Counted from the stretch's first letter, positions 26,301 through 34,426 are shown. The stretch is 64,000 bases of DNA from Calothrix sp. PCC 7103 (GCF_000331305.1 NZ_KB217483.1:477534-541533); one strand, 5' to 3'. The notes: generated by a model from the sequence alone, not told the origin. Program-made: numbers and translations.

Positions 26301-26467
26301 AAATCCTCCAACCCTTAGCAGTTGTGGTATTAGGCGGTTTATTTACATCGACTATTTTGACGTTACTTGTGCTTCCAGCTTGTTACATGCAGTTTAGCAA
26401 GTTTTTAGTACCGAAAAAGAGGGCAGAAATCCAAAATATTGATGCTTCTCAAGGATCAACCGTATGA
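23348..26467 (+). CDS. CzcA-like heavy-metal RND efflux pump
   Basis: 1039 residues, complete. The N-terminus MLNSIVKWSIAQRWLVVF and the VFPNFAPPQVEIMTEAPGLAPEEVE motif are typical of HME-RND pumps; TM4 carries VVDDAIVDMEN with the acidic relay residues, and the second half has VGFITLFGVAARNGLLLVENY. It exports metal ions from periplasm or cytosol through a tripartite complex. No adaptor gene adjoins it; the nearest HlyD gene (50313) belongs to another pump, so the partner is probably outside the window. A His-rich lipoprotein gene follows after ~95 nt. Confidence 0.94.
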   Translation: MLNSIVKWSIAQRWLVVFASIIISLWGFRVLGQMPLDVFPNFAPPQVEIMTEAPGLAPEEVESLVTRPIESTINGTPGLNALRSSSAVGLSAVRATFGWDTDIYRARQLITERLQQARSQLPQGVTDPEILPVSSPLGWTVKYAFTSDTTPNMEVWRIVNWQVKNRLLAVPGVSNIVIFGGDERQYQVLVNPDKLKAFNVTLADVTKAAQAANANAPGGFLITPDQETLVRGVGRVESIEQLKKSVIKAKNGTPILLEQVADVQIGSALKRGDASFGGKQAVVLTVNKQPTADTPRVTKAVETAMEEIKAGLPKDVKVTVTFRQEDFIEASIKNVEEALRDGTIIVSIILILFLMNWRTVIISLSALPVSLLLGMMILNWTGQGINTMTLGGLVVAIGSVVDDAIVDMENVYRRLRENQLAGYPVPPYQVVFDGSVEVRVSVLFATIIIAVVFAPIFALSGVEGKIFAPMGLAYLLSIAASTLVALTLTPAMCALLLVNTKLPSTETWLEKQAHKVYRPALKFSIRRPKIILTAAIAGFVASLIIMQGLGSVFLPEFKDRSLVIAAVLMPGESLEATNQVGLAIEEALKNNPGIETAQLRSGRAQGDTEVAGVNSAELDVQLTEEGALDREKTIETIRKEFERIPGVVTNIGGFISHRMDEVLSGVRSAIAVKIFGPDLEQLRSLGKQVQSAMSQVQGLADLQLEPQVPMKQVQIQFDRNAAARYGLTIGELSEEVETALNGRVVSQVLEQQQTFDMVVWLQEKYRHNIDIIGNLLIDTPNGQKIPLAQVATINYGTGANTINRENVSRYIVVSSNVAGRDLGSVIKDIREKVTQQVQLPPGYFIEYGGQFEAQEGATKTLLWAGILAFIAIAVILYFAVKSIPATIMILVNLPLALIGGVISIALTDGIISVASMVGFITLFGVAARNGLLLVENYNARLEQGQSLREVLISGSMERLVAILMTAFASALGMVPLVIGSGAGKEILQPLAVVVLGGLFTSTILTLLVLPACYMQFSKFLVPKKRAEIQNIDASQGSTV

Positions 26468-26500
26468 GGCGCCGCAATAAAACCTATAATTTCCTGAAAA

Positions 26501-26538
26501 TTTCATCCTAATTTCATCCCTAAGTGTCATCCTAATAT
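26501..26538 (+). promoter_or_regulatory. Direct-repeat promoter DR14 for His-rich lipoprotein
   Basis: TTTCAT at 26501-26506 and 26512-26517, TGTCATCC, -10 TAATAT at 26533-26538: a near-ideal example of the module. Confidence 0.8.
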
Positions 26539-26561
26539 TACAAGGCGTGAGGAATAGATCA

Positions 26562-27092
26562 ATGAAATCTCTCAAATTAGGCTTCGTTATTTTAGCTAGT
26601 ACAAGTATGCTGTTTTTAGGCGCTTGTAGTGGTGGCACTCAAGAAAGTGCAGAATCAAATAAAACTGAAACAGCGAAAACTGAAAACGTAGCAAAAACTG
26701 AAACGGGCAAATCGGAAAAAGGCGACGGGCATGACCATAAAGATGGAGAGCATTCTGACTCTCATAAAAATAGCGAACACTCGCATGGCGGTCAAGTTGT
26801 GGAGTCAGGCGCCTATCATTTAGAGTTAGTTACAGAAAAAGAAGACAAAGGAACACATATGCATTTCCACTTGGAAAAAGGGGAGAAGCACGAACCTGTA
26901 ACAAATGCAAAAGTAACCGCACAAGTTCAGCTACCTGATGGAACACAGAAAAATGTAGACTTTAAATATGATGAGAAGGAAAAAGAATACACTGCCCTAC
27001 TACCAGGCAATGCGACTGGTCAATATCAGATGAAAGTTACTGCCAATGTTGGTAGCGAGAAGGTAGAAGGTCGATTCACTGTTAAACAATAA
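26562..27092 (+). CDS. His-rich periplasmic lipoprotein, putative metal chaperone
   Basis: ATG 26562 follows GTGAGGAATA and gives a lipoprotein signal (MKSLKLGFVILASTSMLFLGAC, lipobox LGAC). Next comes a Lys/Glu/Thr-rich linker, a His/Asp tract (GHDHKDGEHSDSHKNSEHSHGG), then an immunoglobulin-like domain (THMHFHLEKGEKHEPVTNAKVTAQV...GQYQMKVTANV). It is likely anchored to a membrane facing the periplasm, where it would bind Zn, Ni or Cu and hand it to the adjacent CzcA pump (inference). An upstream GTG at 26547 is in frame but lies in the SD region. Confidence 0.8.
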   Translation: MKSLKLGFVILASTSMLFLGACSGGTQESAESNKTETAKTENVAKTETGKSEKGDGHDHKDGEHSDSHKNSEHSHGGQVVESGAYHLELVTEKEDKGTHMHFHLEKGEKHEPVTNAKVTAQVQLPDGTQKNVDFKYDEKEKEYTALLPGNATGQYQMKVTANVGSEKVEGRFTVKQ

Positions 27093-27104
27093 TCTACCGT
27101 GAGT

Positions 27105-27600
27105 AGTAAGGTGGGCACTGCCAGCCCTTTCAATGCGAACACTAGTACTAAATTATTTACCTAAAATACATGTTCAATTAACCTCGTAACAACAAGACTT
27201 GCGGCATATCCTTCAAAAAAATGAACAATTCTCTGGGCGCCATATTGACCATTTTTGATCTGCTCTCGTAATTAAGTTGGGTGGTTAACTAAAAAACCTA
27301 CCTTGTGGGTAACGCAAGAATGAGGGTTTCAGGCTCAAACTTCATAGTACTTTAGTTCGCGTTGAAAGGGCTGGGTGGGCACTGCCCACCTAGCCCTGTC
27401 AAGGTGAGCATGGGTACTAACCATTTATAAGGGTTTTAGCCTTTCACTGATTAAAATTTGAAAGCAAAAAATAATATTTGCGCTCAATTTTATATTCCAG
27501 AGTTGGGGGTACAACGTAAGAATAAGGCTTTTATCTAGTACTGTATTGGTACACCTTGACAGGGCTAGCACTGCCCACCCTACTACTATAAGAGGTACTA
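27105..27600. repeat. Cluster of dispersed inverted repeats in a gene-free region
   Basis: GGTGGGCACTGCC-type units recur: 27109-27150 is an inverted match to 27349-27394, and 27376-27416 is an inverted match to 27546-27581 (CACCTTGACAGGGCTAG). Two copies of a GTAACGCAAGAAT-AGG-TTT block lie at about 27317 and 27505. It looks like two or more short non-autonomous elements (MITE-like) in opposite orientations. No ORF is supported. Confidence 0.6.
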
Positions 27601-27637
27601 ACCTACCAAAAATAATGACAATTTCAAGGTTGCATTT

Positions 27638-28558
27638 ATGTCTCACAGTCATAACCACTCTGGACATAACCATAGTAGTGGTGGTAATTATAATCGTGCT
27701 TTTATTATAAGCGTCGCTCTCAACACTACTTTTGTCGTTATTGAGGCATTTTACGGAATTGTCGCCAATTCTTTAGCTCTACTTGCCGATGCAGGTCACA
27801 ATCTAAGTGATGTTCTGGGTTTATTACTTGCTTGGGGAGCAAGTATTCTTGCTCGTCGCAGTCCAACAGCACGCCGAACATTTGGCTTAAGACGCTCTTC
27901 GATTTTAGCCGCCTTGCTAAATGCTGCGTTTCTGCTAATCGTTTCTGGTGGTATTGGCTGGGAAGCTGTTCAAAGATTTCGTTCTCCGGCGCCTGTAGCT
28001 GGAGGAACAGTAATTACTGTAGCAGCGATTGGAATTGCTATTAACACTGGAAGTGCCTTAATGTTCCTTTCAGGACGTAAGAACGATTTAAATATCAGAG
28101 GTGCATTTTTGCATTTGGTTGCAGATGCTGCAGTTTCCGTGGGAGTTGTGCTAGCTGGGATAGCAATTATTACTACAGGTTGGCTGTGGTTTGACCCAGC
28201 GGTAAGTTTAATTGTCACCATTGTAATCGTAGCTGGCACTTGGGGGTTATTGCAGGAATCATTAAATTTAATTACAGATGCAGTTCCAGCAAATATAGAA
28301 CCACTTGCTGTCCGTACATACCTGTCAGAACTTCCAGGTGTAGTACAAGTTCATGACCTACATATATGGGCAATGAGTACAACCGAGACAGCCCTCACCG
28401 TTCACTTGGTCATGCCCGCAGGTTCCCCTGGAGATAGTTTTTTAGCAAGGATTGTTCGGGAACTCCACGACAATTTCGGCATAGAACACCCAACAATTCA
28501 AATAGAAACTGGCGACCCAAGCTACTCATGTCCTTTTGCTCCGGATAATTTGGTTTAG
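27638..28558 (+). CDS. CDF exporter, CzcD/ZitB-like
   Basis: 306 residues, His-rich N-terminus (MSHSHNHSGHNHSSGG) and six TMs. The tetrahedral Zn site is HNLSD in TM2 and HLVAD in TM5; the cytoplasmic domain has VHDLHIWAMSTTETALTVHL. It exports Zn2+, Co2+ or Cd2+ from the cytosol. It differs from the CDF at 6433 in the longer repeat-free C-terminus (PSYSCPFAPDNLV). Its promoter must lie in or next to the repeat cluster; no direct-repeat or MerR-type site is seen. Confidence 0.93.
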   Translation: MSHSHNHSGHNHSSGGNYNRAFIISVALNTTFVVIEAFYGIVANSLALLADAGHNLSDVLGLLLAWGASILARRSPTARRTFGLRRSSILAALLNAAFLLIVSGGIGWEAVQRFRSPAPVAGGTVITVAAIGIAINTGSALMFLSGRKNDLNIRGAFLHLVADAAVSVGVVLAGIAIITTGWLWFDPAVSLIVTIVIVAGTWGLLQESLNLITDAVPANIEPLAVRTYLSELPGVVQVHDLHIWAMSTTETALTVHLVMPAGSPGDSFLARIVRELHDNFGIEHPTIQIETGDPSYSCPFAPDNLV

Positions 28559-28613
28559 TTAATTTTTATAAATTCAAGAGTAGACTCATTATTATATAAC
28601 CAGCATATTAAAA

Positions 28614-28651
28614 TTTCATCTAAATTTCATTCTTATTAGTTAAAATAGATA
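28614..28651 (+). promoter_or_regulatory. Direct-repeat promoter DR15 before small RNA
   Basis: TTTCAT at 28614-28619 and 28625-28630, -10 TAGATA at 28646-28651. Confidence 0.7.
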
Positions 28652-28657
28652 TCAATA

Positions 28658-28740
28658 ACATGTTCCTCATGTTCCATAAATATACCAGGTTTTTAAGTTA
28701 TACCAATTCAAAAGGTTACAACTCAAAGCCTGATTTTCTA
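28658..28740 (+). ncRNA. Predicted small RNA, family B, copy 1
   Basis: Begins with ACATGTTCCTCATGTTCC shared with 20083 and, in its TTCCTCATGTT core, with 48948. It ends in a G-U-containing hairpin (CAGGTTTTTAAGTT 28686-28699 with AACTCAAAGCCTG 28720-28732) and a T-rich tail. No ORF is present. The transcript is predicted only from promoter plus hairpin. Confidence 0.5.
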
Positions 28741-28754
28741 TATTAATCACTAAA

Positions 28755-28792
28755 TTTCATCACAATTTCATTTTGATTTTCTATAGTAGTGA
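28755..28792 (+). promoter_or_regulatory. Direct-repeat promoter DR16 for PxcA-like gene
   Basis: TTTCAT at 28755-28760 and 28766-28771, -10 TAGTGA at 28787-28792, about 90 nt before the preferred ATG. Confidence 0.7.
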
Positions 28793-28887
28793 TTAGATGT
28801 TTATCCCTTAACATCCATTCCACACTATTGTCTGGTTTATTAGTGTATCTAGATACATTAATAAGCCTATTTATTAAAGAAATTACG

Positions 28888-29700
28888 ATGAATCCTAATC
28901 AAAAACCTAAAAAAACTAGTTTTATACCTCGCTCTATAATAGATACTATAGATAGATTAAAACAGACATTAGACCCAAACGCTGAGTCAAAAGTCTTAGA
29001 AGAGTTCCGAGCTAACCGTCGTATAACAGTCACCTCAATTCGTTACTTATTAATTTTGATTACAATTCCCATACTGATAAACCAATTATCTAAACCGTTA
29101 ATCATTAATCCTTTGATACATAAATTTTGGAGCCAAGAACCGTCAAGAATTTTCATAAACTCTTCTCAGGAATTAAAAGCGTTAACTGAACTAAAGAGAT
29201 TTGAAAAACATATAAAATTTGAGAGTTTATTAGGTAAAAGTCTAGAATCACCAAAGCTTGTAGAAGAAAAAATAGCTGAAAAGGCTATCAGTTTAGCAAA
29301 GAAATATAAATCTGAAAGTATTGATGCGATTGCCAATATTTTTGCAGATATGATTTCATTAGCTACGTTTACGATTTTAATCATTATTGGCAAACAACAG
29401 CTTGGCGCCGTCAAAGAACTAATTGATAATATATTTTACGGTATTAGTGATTCAGGCAAAGCTTTTATAATTATTCTTCTTACTGACATTTTTGTTGGTT
29501 ATCACTCTCCTTTTGGATGGGAAATAATTTTAGAAAATACTTTAAAACATTTTGGTCTTCCAGAACAAAAAAGTTTGATTTCCCTATTTATCGCTACAGT
29601 TCCCGTCGTCATGGATAGCATCTTTAAATACTGGATTTTTCGATATCTTAATCGCAGTTCCCCCTCGGCAGTTGCTACATATCACAGCATGAATGATTAA
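28888..29700 (+). CDS. PxcA/CemA-like proton-extrusion family membrane protein
   Basis: 270 residues from ATG 28888 (an upstream ATG at 28789 falls within the promoter). The C-terminal half carries the CemA/PxcA signature GYHSPFGWE, ATVPVVMDSIFKYWIFRYLNRSSPSAVATYHSMN; four TM segments flank a charged loop. Chloroplast CemA and cyanobacterial PxcA affect light-dependent proton release and inorganic carbon or pH balance. This is shorter than PxcA (no long N-terminal coiled region), closer to a PxcL-type paralogue. The promoter class links it to the metal regulon, perhaps for pH or ion homeostasis (inference). Confidence 0.85.
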   Translation: MNPNQKPKKTSFIPRSIIDTIDRLKQTLDPNAESKVLEEFRANRRITVTSIRYLLILITIPILINQLSKPLIINPLIHKFWSQEPSRIFINSSQELKALTELKRFEKHIKFESLLGKSLESPKLVEEKIAEKAISLAKKYKSESIDAIANIFADMISLATFTILIIIGKQQLGAVKELIDNIFYGISDSGKAFIIILLTDIFVGYHSPFGWEIILENTLKHFGLPEQKSLISLFIATVPVVMDSIFKYWIFRYLNRSSPSAVATYHSMND

Positions 29701-29845
29701 TTTTCATGGAAAGCGCCAAAGTTTTATTTTATGACTTCCTAAATTCTAATTGTATGCTGCTCTTAAGCCTGAATTCTCTGATTCGCTTTTGCTAGATAGG
29801 TACGGGTCGGCAGGCTGACCAATTAAAATCTTGGAAACGCATAAA

Positions 29846-29883
29846 TTTCATCCGAATTTCATTAACTTTTGTCAAACTAGTAT
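29846..29883 (+). promoter_or_regulatory. Direct-repeat promoter DR17 for the orphan response regulator
   Basis: TTTCAT at 29846-29851 and 29857-29862, TGTCAAAC, -10 TAGTAT at 29878-29883. This suggests autoregulation or control by the second regulator. The upstream GGCAGGCTGACCAATTAAAA recurs at 4071. Confidence 0.75.
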
Positions 29884-29906
29884 TAGGAATAACCTCTTTA
29901 TAAACC

Positions 29907-30653
29907 ATGCTAATTTCACAAAACTTTAACCAATCAACGCAAAAAGAAAACTTGAATACAAGTATTCTATTAGTAGAAGATGACCTTGATTTCGGCGCTG
30001 CAGTCAAGCGGGCATTAAAGCAGCAAAATTACTCAGTGGACTGGGTAACTGATGGAGCAGAAGCTTGGACATATTTAGAAAATCAGCAAGCTCAATATAC
30101 ATTGGCTATTTTCGATTGGATATTACCTGGTGTAACGGGTTTGGAATTGTGTCAACGTTTACGAGAAAAAGATAATGCTTTACCTGTTTTGATGCTCACA
30201 ATTCAAGATCGGGTGAAAGATAAAGTTATTGGTTTAGATACGGGCGCCGATGACTATCTGCTTAAGTCATGTAGTATGACAGAACTAGTTGCACGCTTGC
30301 AAGCATTGCAACGACGTTTCGGGCAATGTCAACAAACACAACTAACTGTTGGTCATTTAACTCTGGATTACAATAGCAGTACGATAAAGAGTCAGAACCA
30401 AGCTTCTGAAAGACAAGAAATTTCCCTTACTCACAAAGAATTTTACGTACTTGAATACTTGATGAAGCATCCAAACCAGATTATTACTGGCTCGGATATT
30501 CGTGTTTATTTACAAAAGATGAATTCAGAAAGCTATAGTTGTGTAGTCGCAACTCAAATACGCGCGTTGCGACAAAAGTTAATCAACTCTGGTTGCACTA
30601 ACCCAATTGAAACTATACAAAGCTCTTGTTATCGCTTGAAAATTTCATCTTAA
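29907..30653 (+). CDS. Orphan OmpR-family response regulator, RppA/NrsR-like, divergent
   Basis: 248 residues. Receiver: LLVEDDLDF acidic pair, phospho-Asp in AIFDWILPG, Thr in MLTIQD and Lys in YLLKS (Lys kept, the usual following Pro is Ser). A winged-helix C-terminal domain follows (HKEFYVLEYLMKHPNQII, VVATQIRALRQKL). The terminal wing, normally GxGY as in its paralogue at 63098 (HGLGYRL), reads QSSCYRL. There is no kinase gene next to it. The N-terminal MLISQ extension is shared with the paralogue. Its stop overlaps the next promoter DR18. Confidence 0.88.
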   Translation: MLISQNFNQSTQKENLNTSILLVEDDLDFGAAVKRALKQQNYSVDWVTDGAEAWTYLENQQAQYTLAIFDWILPGVTGLELCQRLREKDNALPVLMLTIQDRVKDKVIGLDTGADDYLLKSCSMTELVARLQALQRRFGQCQQTQLTVGHLTLDYNSSTIKSQNQASERQEISLTHKEFYVLEYLMKHPNQIITGSDIRVYLQKMNSESYSCVVATQIRALRQKLINSGCTNPIETIQSSCYRLKISS

Positions 30654-30680
30654 TTTCATTGGAGCGTGAGAAACTATGAA
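30643..30680 (+). promoter_or_regulatory. Direct-repeat promoter DR18 for SanA-like gene
   Basis: TTTCAT at 30643-30648 and 30654-30659, -10 TATGAA at 30675-30680. The first hexamer overlaps the last codons of the regulator gene. Confidence 0.7.
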
Positions 30681-30771
30681 GTAAGCGGTTAAGTGAAGGA
30701 ACGTAACTCAACTTCATATTTTCATTAGCATCTACGATAAAAATATTGCTAATCATATTATAATCAAAAGA

Positions 30772-31470
30772 ATGCTATACATTTTTAGACGAAAGTTAAA
30801 ACTGAATATTGACAAAAAACATTATAAATGGTTCCGCTTGCTACAATTAGTTTTGTTAGGTTTAATAATCAGTATTATTATAAAACCTTTAATAGCAACC
30901 ACTTATATTGGCTTAGTTACCAATGGGGAACGCTATTTCAAACCAGAACAAGTACCCCAACAAAGAATAGCAATAGTTTTTGGCGCCGGACTTCTTCCTG
31001 ATGGTAAACCGACCCCGTTCTTATCTGATAGAGTAGAAGCTGCTGTAAATCTTTACCACTTGAAAAGAGTTCAAAAATTGCTGATGACTGGAGACAACAG
31101 CAAAGTTTCCTATAACGAAGTTAGGTCAATGCAGCAGTATGCACATAATTTAGGTGTCCCGATGAAAGACATTGCTTTAGACTATGCAGGTTTTAGCACT
31201 TATGAGAGTTGTTATCGCGCTCATCAAGTTTTTGGCGTACATCAAGCTGTCGTCATTACCCAAAATTATCACTTACCCCGTGCTGTTTATACCTGTCATC
31301 AATTAGGAGTAGAAGTAGTTGGTTTAGGAACTCCAGATATAGAAATTTATGGACTATGGGGAATGATTCCAGATTTAAGACGCGAAATGCTAGCAAATGT
31401 AAAAGCTTTATGGGAAGTTCACGTGATTCGCCCTAAACCAACTTTCCTAGGAAGATTTGAGGGATTGTAG
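30772..31470 (+). CDS. SanA/YdcF-like DUF218 membrane protein
   Basis: 232 residues: one N-terminal TM (residues 22-43) then a DUF218 domain with IAIVFGAGLLPDGKPTPFLSDRV, LLMTGDNS, YAGFSTYESCYRA, VVITQNYHLPRAVYTCHQLGVEVVG. SanA in enterobacteria affects envelope barrier function (vancomycin exclusion); the biochemical activity is unknown. It lies alone behind DR18, suggesting an envelope response within the regulon. Confidence 0.85.
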   Translation: MLYIFRRKLKLNIDKKHYKWFRLLQLVLLGLIISIIIKPLIATTYIGLVTNGERYFKPEQVPQQRIAIVFGAGLLPDGKPTPFLSDRVEAAVNLYHLKRVQKLLMTGDNSKVSYNEVRSMQQYAHNLGVPMKDIALDYAGFSTYESCYRAHQVFGVHQAVVITQNYHLPRAVYTCHQLGVEVVGLGTPDIEIYGLWGMIPDLRREMLANVKALWEVHVIRPKPTFLGRFEGL

Positions 31471-31533
31471 TAATCTATTTCAGTACCTGCAATTATAATC
31501 TTTCTCAATTTCATGGGCGCCTCTAACTCATTA

Positions 31534-32200
31534 CTAAAGCGAACTTACTCTTCCTCGAATAAATGACAATCCTCCGTGGCAAGTCTTTCCAACTTCAATT
31601 TCTGTAAAGCCAACATTTTCCATCAGAACCTCATACTATCCCAAGTTTGTCCCTACCCAGAAATGAACTAAAAGAACAGGGTATAAAATTCTGTGTAGCC
31701 AATTAGTTGGTGGTTCTACATCAACAATTACTAAACGACCACTGGGTTTAAGTACACGGTAAAGTTGCTCTATTGCTTGACGCTTGAAGTCACCTCCAGG
31801 TAAATGATGAAACATCATACTACTGAAAACAACGTCGAAAGTTTGATTCGGATAGGGAATGCCCTCAATTAATCCAAGCTGGAAAGTAACATCTAAATTA
31901 GTTTGAGATGCTTTGGGCTGTGCAATCTCAATCATTTCTTCTGAAGCATCAATTCCTACGACTTGTCCTTTAGTACCAACTTGCTTTTTAGCAACCAAGC
32001 TTAAACTACCTGTACCACAACCAACGTCTAAAACGCGCTCACCTGGTTGCAAAGCAGCTAACTCAATCGTCATTGCCCGAATATTTTGCTCCTGACCTAA
32101 AGATGCTAAGTGAGCGCGCTGAATCATAGAACTTTGCCCAGCGTCGAATCGTTAATCCTGTAGTTTGCTGAACTTGATTAGATTTATGAAGTTTATGCAT
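31534..32200 (-). pseudogene. Class I SAM methyltransferase, two lesions
   Basis: Reading leftwards from ATG 32200: MHKLHKSNQVQQTTGLTIRRWAKFYD, then a frame change near 32115. The second frame continues LASLGQEQNIRAMTIELAALQPGERVLDVGCGTG (SAM motif I) through VFSSMMFHHLPGG and RLVIVDVEPP. An in-frame TAG at about 31636 separates YEVLMENVGFTEIEVGKTCHGGLSFIRGRVSSL, which looks like the natural C-terminus. Both lesions argue for an inactivated gene rather than a short one. The surviving central frame is 31636-32127. It is divergent from the tetR gene. Confidence 0.7.
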
Positions 32201-32297
32201 ATTTTTTTGGTTAACAATAAGGATGTGAACCGATTTATAGTATTAGTATGTTCGCAATAGCTCAGGAAAGCAACTCGCATTCAAGAAAGCAAACCTA

Positions 32298-32918
32298 ATG
32301 CCCCAACCCGAACGTACAAAACCCCGTAAACTACCGCGACAGGAACGCTCCCGCATCACTGTAGAAGCTATTTTAATTGCAACTACTCGCATTTTGATCG
32401 AGTTTGGCTATGAAAGTACTAACACAAATAAAATTGCCGAGCTAGCAGGAGTGAGTATTGGCTCGCTTTATCAATACTTTCCTAGTAAGGAAGCGATTAT
32501 CGCTACACTTATAGGATGTCATGCTGATTCAATGATTTGCATGATTGAAGCAAAACTTTTAGATAAACAAGAGGCGCCATTAGAAGTTGCTTTACGCGAA
32601 TTAGTTAAAGTTTGTATATCTGCTCACACAATTAATCCGAAATTACACAAGGTTTTAATTGAACAAGTTCCGCACGTCGGGCAACTCGAAAAAATAACTG
32701 ATGTTGAGAAACGAGTTAAAGCTTTAATTCGGAGTTATCTTGAAAATAAACGTAACAAAATCCAACCTCAAAACCTAGATTTGGCTGCATTTATGCTGGC
32801 ACATTCGCTTGAATCTTTAATTCATGCTGCTGCCTGTGAACCAGATTTTATAGTTAATGAAGAATTTGAGCAAGAACTTACGGCTGTTTTACTTCGTTAC
32901 CTTCTTAAGTATGCTTAG
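32298..32918 (+). CDS. TetR-family transcriptional regulator
   Basis: 206 residues. N-terminal helix-turn-helix: RITVEAILIATTRILIEFGYESTNTNKIAELAGVSIGSLYQYFPSKEAIIATL, followed by an all-helical ligand domain. Target unknown; the genes next to it (broken methyltransferase, PAP2 phosphatase) are plausible. Its end overlaps the PAP2 start (ATG inside TATGCTTAG), indicating translational coupling. Confidence 0.92.
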   Translation: MPQPERTKPRKLPRQERSRITVEAILIATTRILIEFGYESTNTNKIAELAGVSIGSLYQYFPSKEAIIATLIGCHADSMICMIEAKLLDKQEAPLEVALRELVKVCISAHTINPKLHKVLIEQVPHVGQLEKITDVEKRVKALIRSYLENKRNKIQPQNLDLAAFMLAHSLESLIHAAACEPDFIVNEEFEQELTAVLLRYLLKYA

Positions 32919-33603
32919 AAATATCTTACGCTTTTGGTTACGCTATATACATCCGCGTTTGGTTACTTTAATCGCGACTCTTGGTACATTTGGACTTGCT
33001 GTCTGTTTAGTAATTTTATTCATTGTAGCCAAGTTAGCAGAAGAAGTTTTAGAAAAAGAAGCTTTCAAGTTTGATACAACTTTTCTACTTTGGTTACATC
33101 AATTCAGTAATCCTGCTCTTGATAACCTAATGTTGTTTATCACTAATCTAGGCAACCCAACTACAGTAGTAATAGTAGCTTTTATTACTTTAGCGATTCT
33201 ATTGTGGCGCCGCTATCGCTTAGAGATAATGATATTTATACTTACTTGTTTGGGTGGGGTAATTTTAAATACGGGTTTAAAGTTATTTTTCTCAAAACCT
33301 CGTCCACAGCTTTGGAATCAATTGATTACAGAGAAATCTTTTAGCTTCCCTAGTGGTCACGCAATTGGTTCGATGGTTTTATATGGTTTTATTGCTTATC
33401 TACTAGCTTTTCACTATCCTAGATTTTCTGGGCTTATCTATATAGTAGCTGTAATTTTAATTGGCGCCATTGGTTTGAGTAGATTGTATCTAGGAGTTCA
33501 CTGGCCTACCGATATAATAGCGGGCTATGGAGTTGGATTCTTGTGGCTGACAATATGTATTACAATGCTGAAGCTACAGCGCATGAGACAAGCTAGTTTA
33601 TAA
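32911..33603 (+). CDS. PAP2-family membrane phosphatase
   Basis: 230 residues from ATG 32911, overlapping the tetR stop by 8 nt. Six TMs with the PAP2 motifs KLFFSKPRPQ (KxxxxxxRP), FPSGHA (catalytic His) and SRLYLGVHWPTD (second His/Asp). It dephosphorylates lipid phosphates such as undecaprenyl pyrophosphate or phosphatidate. The frame is open further upstream (from 32857), but that would lie within the tetR gene. Confidence 0.9.
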   Translation: MLRNILRFWLRYIHPRLVTLIATLGTFGLAVCLVILFIVAKLAEEVLEKEAFKFDTTFLLWLHQFSNPALDNLMLFITNLGNPTTVVIVAFITLAILLWRRYRLEIMIFILTCLGGVILNTGLKLFFSKPRPQLWNQLITEKSFSFPSGHAIGSMVLYGFIAYLLAFHYPRFSGLIYIVAVILIGAIGLSRLYLGVHWPTDIIAGYGVGFLWLTICITMLKLQRMRQASL

Positions 33604-33730
33604 TCTATTTTCTATTTCCATACACCGCAGGGATTTCACGCTCTTAGTTAATCTGATAAAAAATATCCCCCCCTACCCCATAGTTTGCTAAAATCTTATA
33701 TATAAAATCTTTTATAACTATGCCCCTTGT

Positions 33731-34399
33731 ATGAACCGCCTTGTTCTGTTACGGAGTTTAAGAAATCCGATATTCGCAAGACTGTACACGGCTCAGACCA
33801 CTAGCTTATTGGGTGATGCGCTAACTTGGGTGGGTTTAGCGCTACTCGTTGGTAGACGTTTTGCACGTACAACTGTTGTATTTTTCGGCGCCGTGTTGAT
33901 TACTCTGGCGTTGCTGCCTGCAAATTATGCCAATTTACCAATCTTGATGTGTTTGTGGTTGTTAGCAGGTGCAGGACAAAATTGTGTCAACTTACCAACA
34001 CAAACTTTGATTGCTGACCGCATTCCTACTGATGCTCAAGGACGTGTGTATGGCACCCACTTTGCCTGGAGTCATCTTTGGTGGGCAATTTCCTATCCTG
34101 CTTCTGGATGGTTAGGTAGTCATTTCGTGCAAACAGAGTTTATATACGGAAGTTTGATTGGTTTTGTATTATTAGCTATTGTACAAATTCTTTTTCACCC
34201 ATACCAGCATTCTCACGAACACTCACATTATCCAGTTTCGCACTCGCACGAACATATTCATGATGAACACCATCATCATGAGCATCCCGGAGAAATTTCT
34301 TTAAGCGAACCTCATGCTTATTATCACTCACATGTAACAATTAGTTTTCACTGTCACTCTCATTCTCACACTGATATCCATCATCGTCATAGCCATTAA
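33731..34399 (+). pseudogene. Internally deleted MFS metal exporter with His-rich tail (NrsD/NreB-like)
   Basis: The 222-residue frame begins like an MFS protein (RNPIFARLYTAQTTSLLGDALTWVGLALL, TM1-2) and then jumps to what is normally the second half (RFARTTVVFFGAVLITLALLPA, AGAGQNCVNLPTQTLIADRIPTDAQGRVYG). It finishes with a ~70-residue His tail (HSHEHIHDEHHHHEH). Full family members have about 12 TMs and 400+ residues plus the tail, so roughly 230 residues appear to be deleted in frame. The His tail resembles nickel/cobalt exporters NrsD and NreB. It could be translated, but is unlikely to be a working transporter. Confidence 0.6.
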
Positions 34400-34426
34400 C
34401 TTTTAATTTTTGTAAACTCACTAAAA

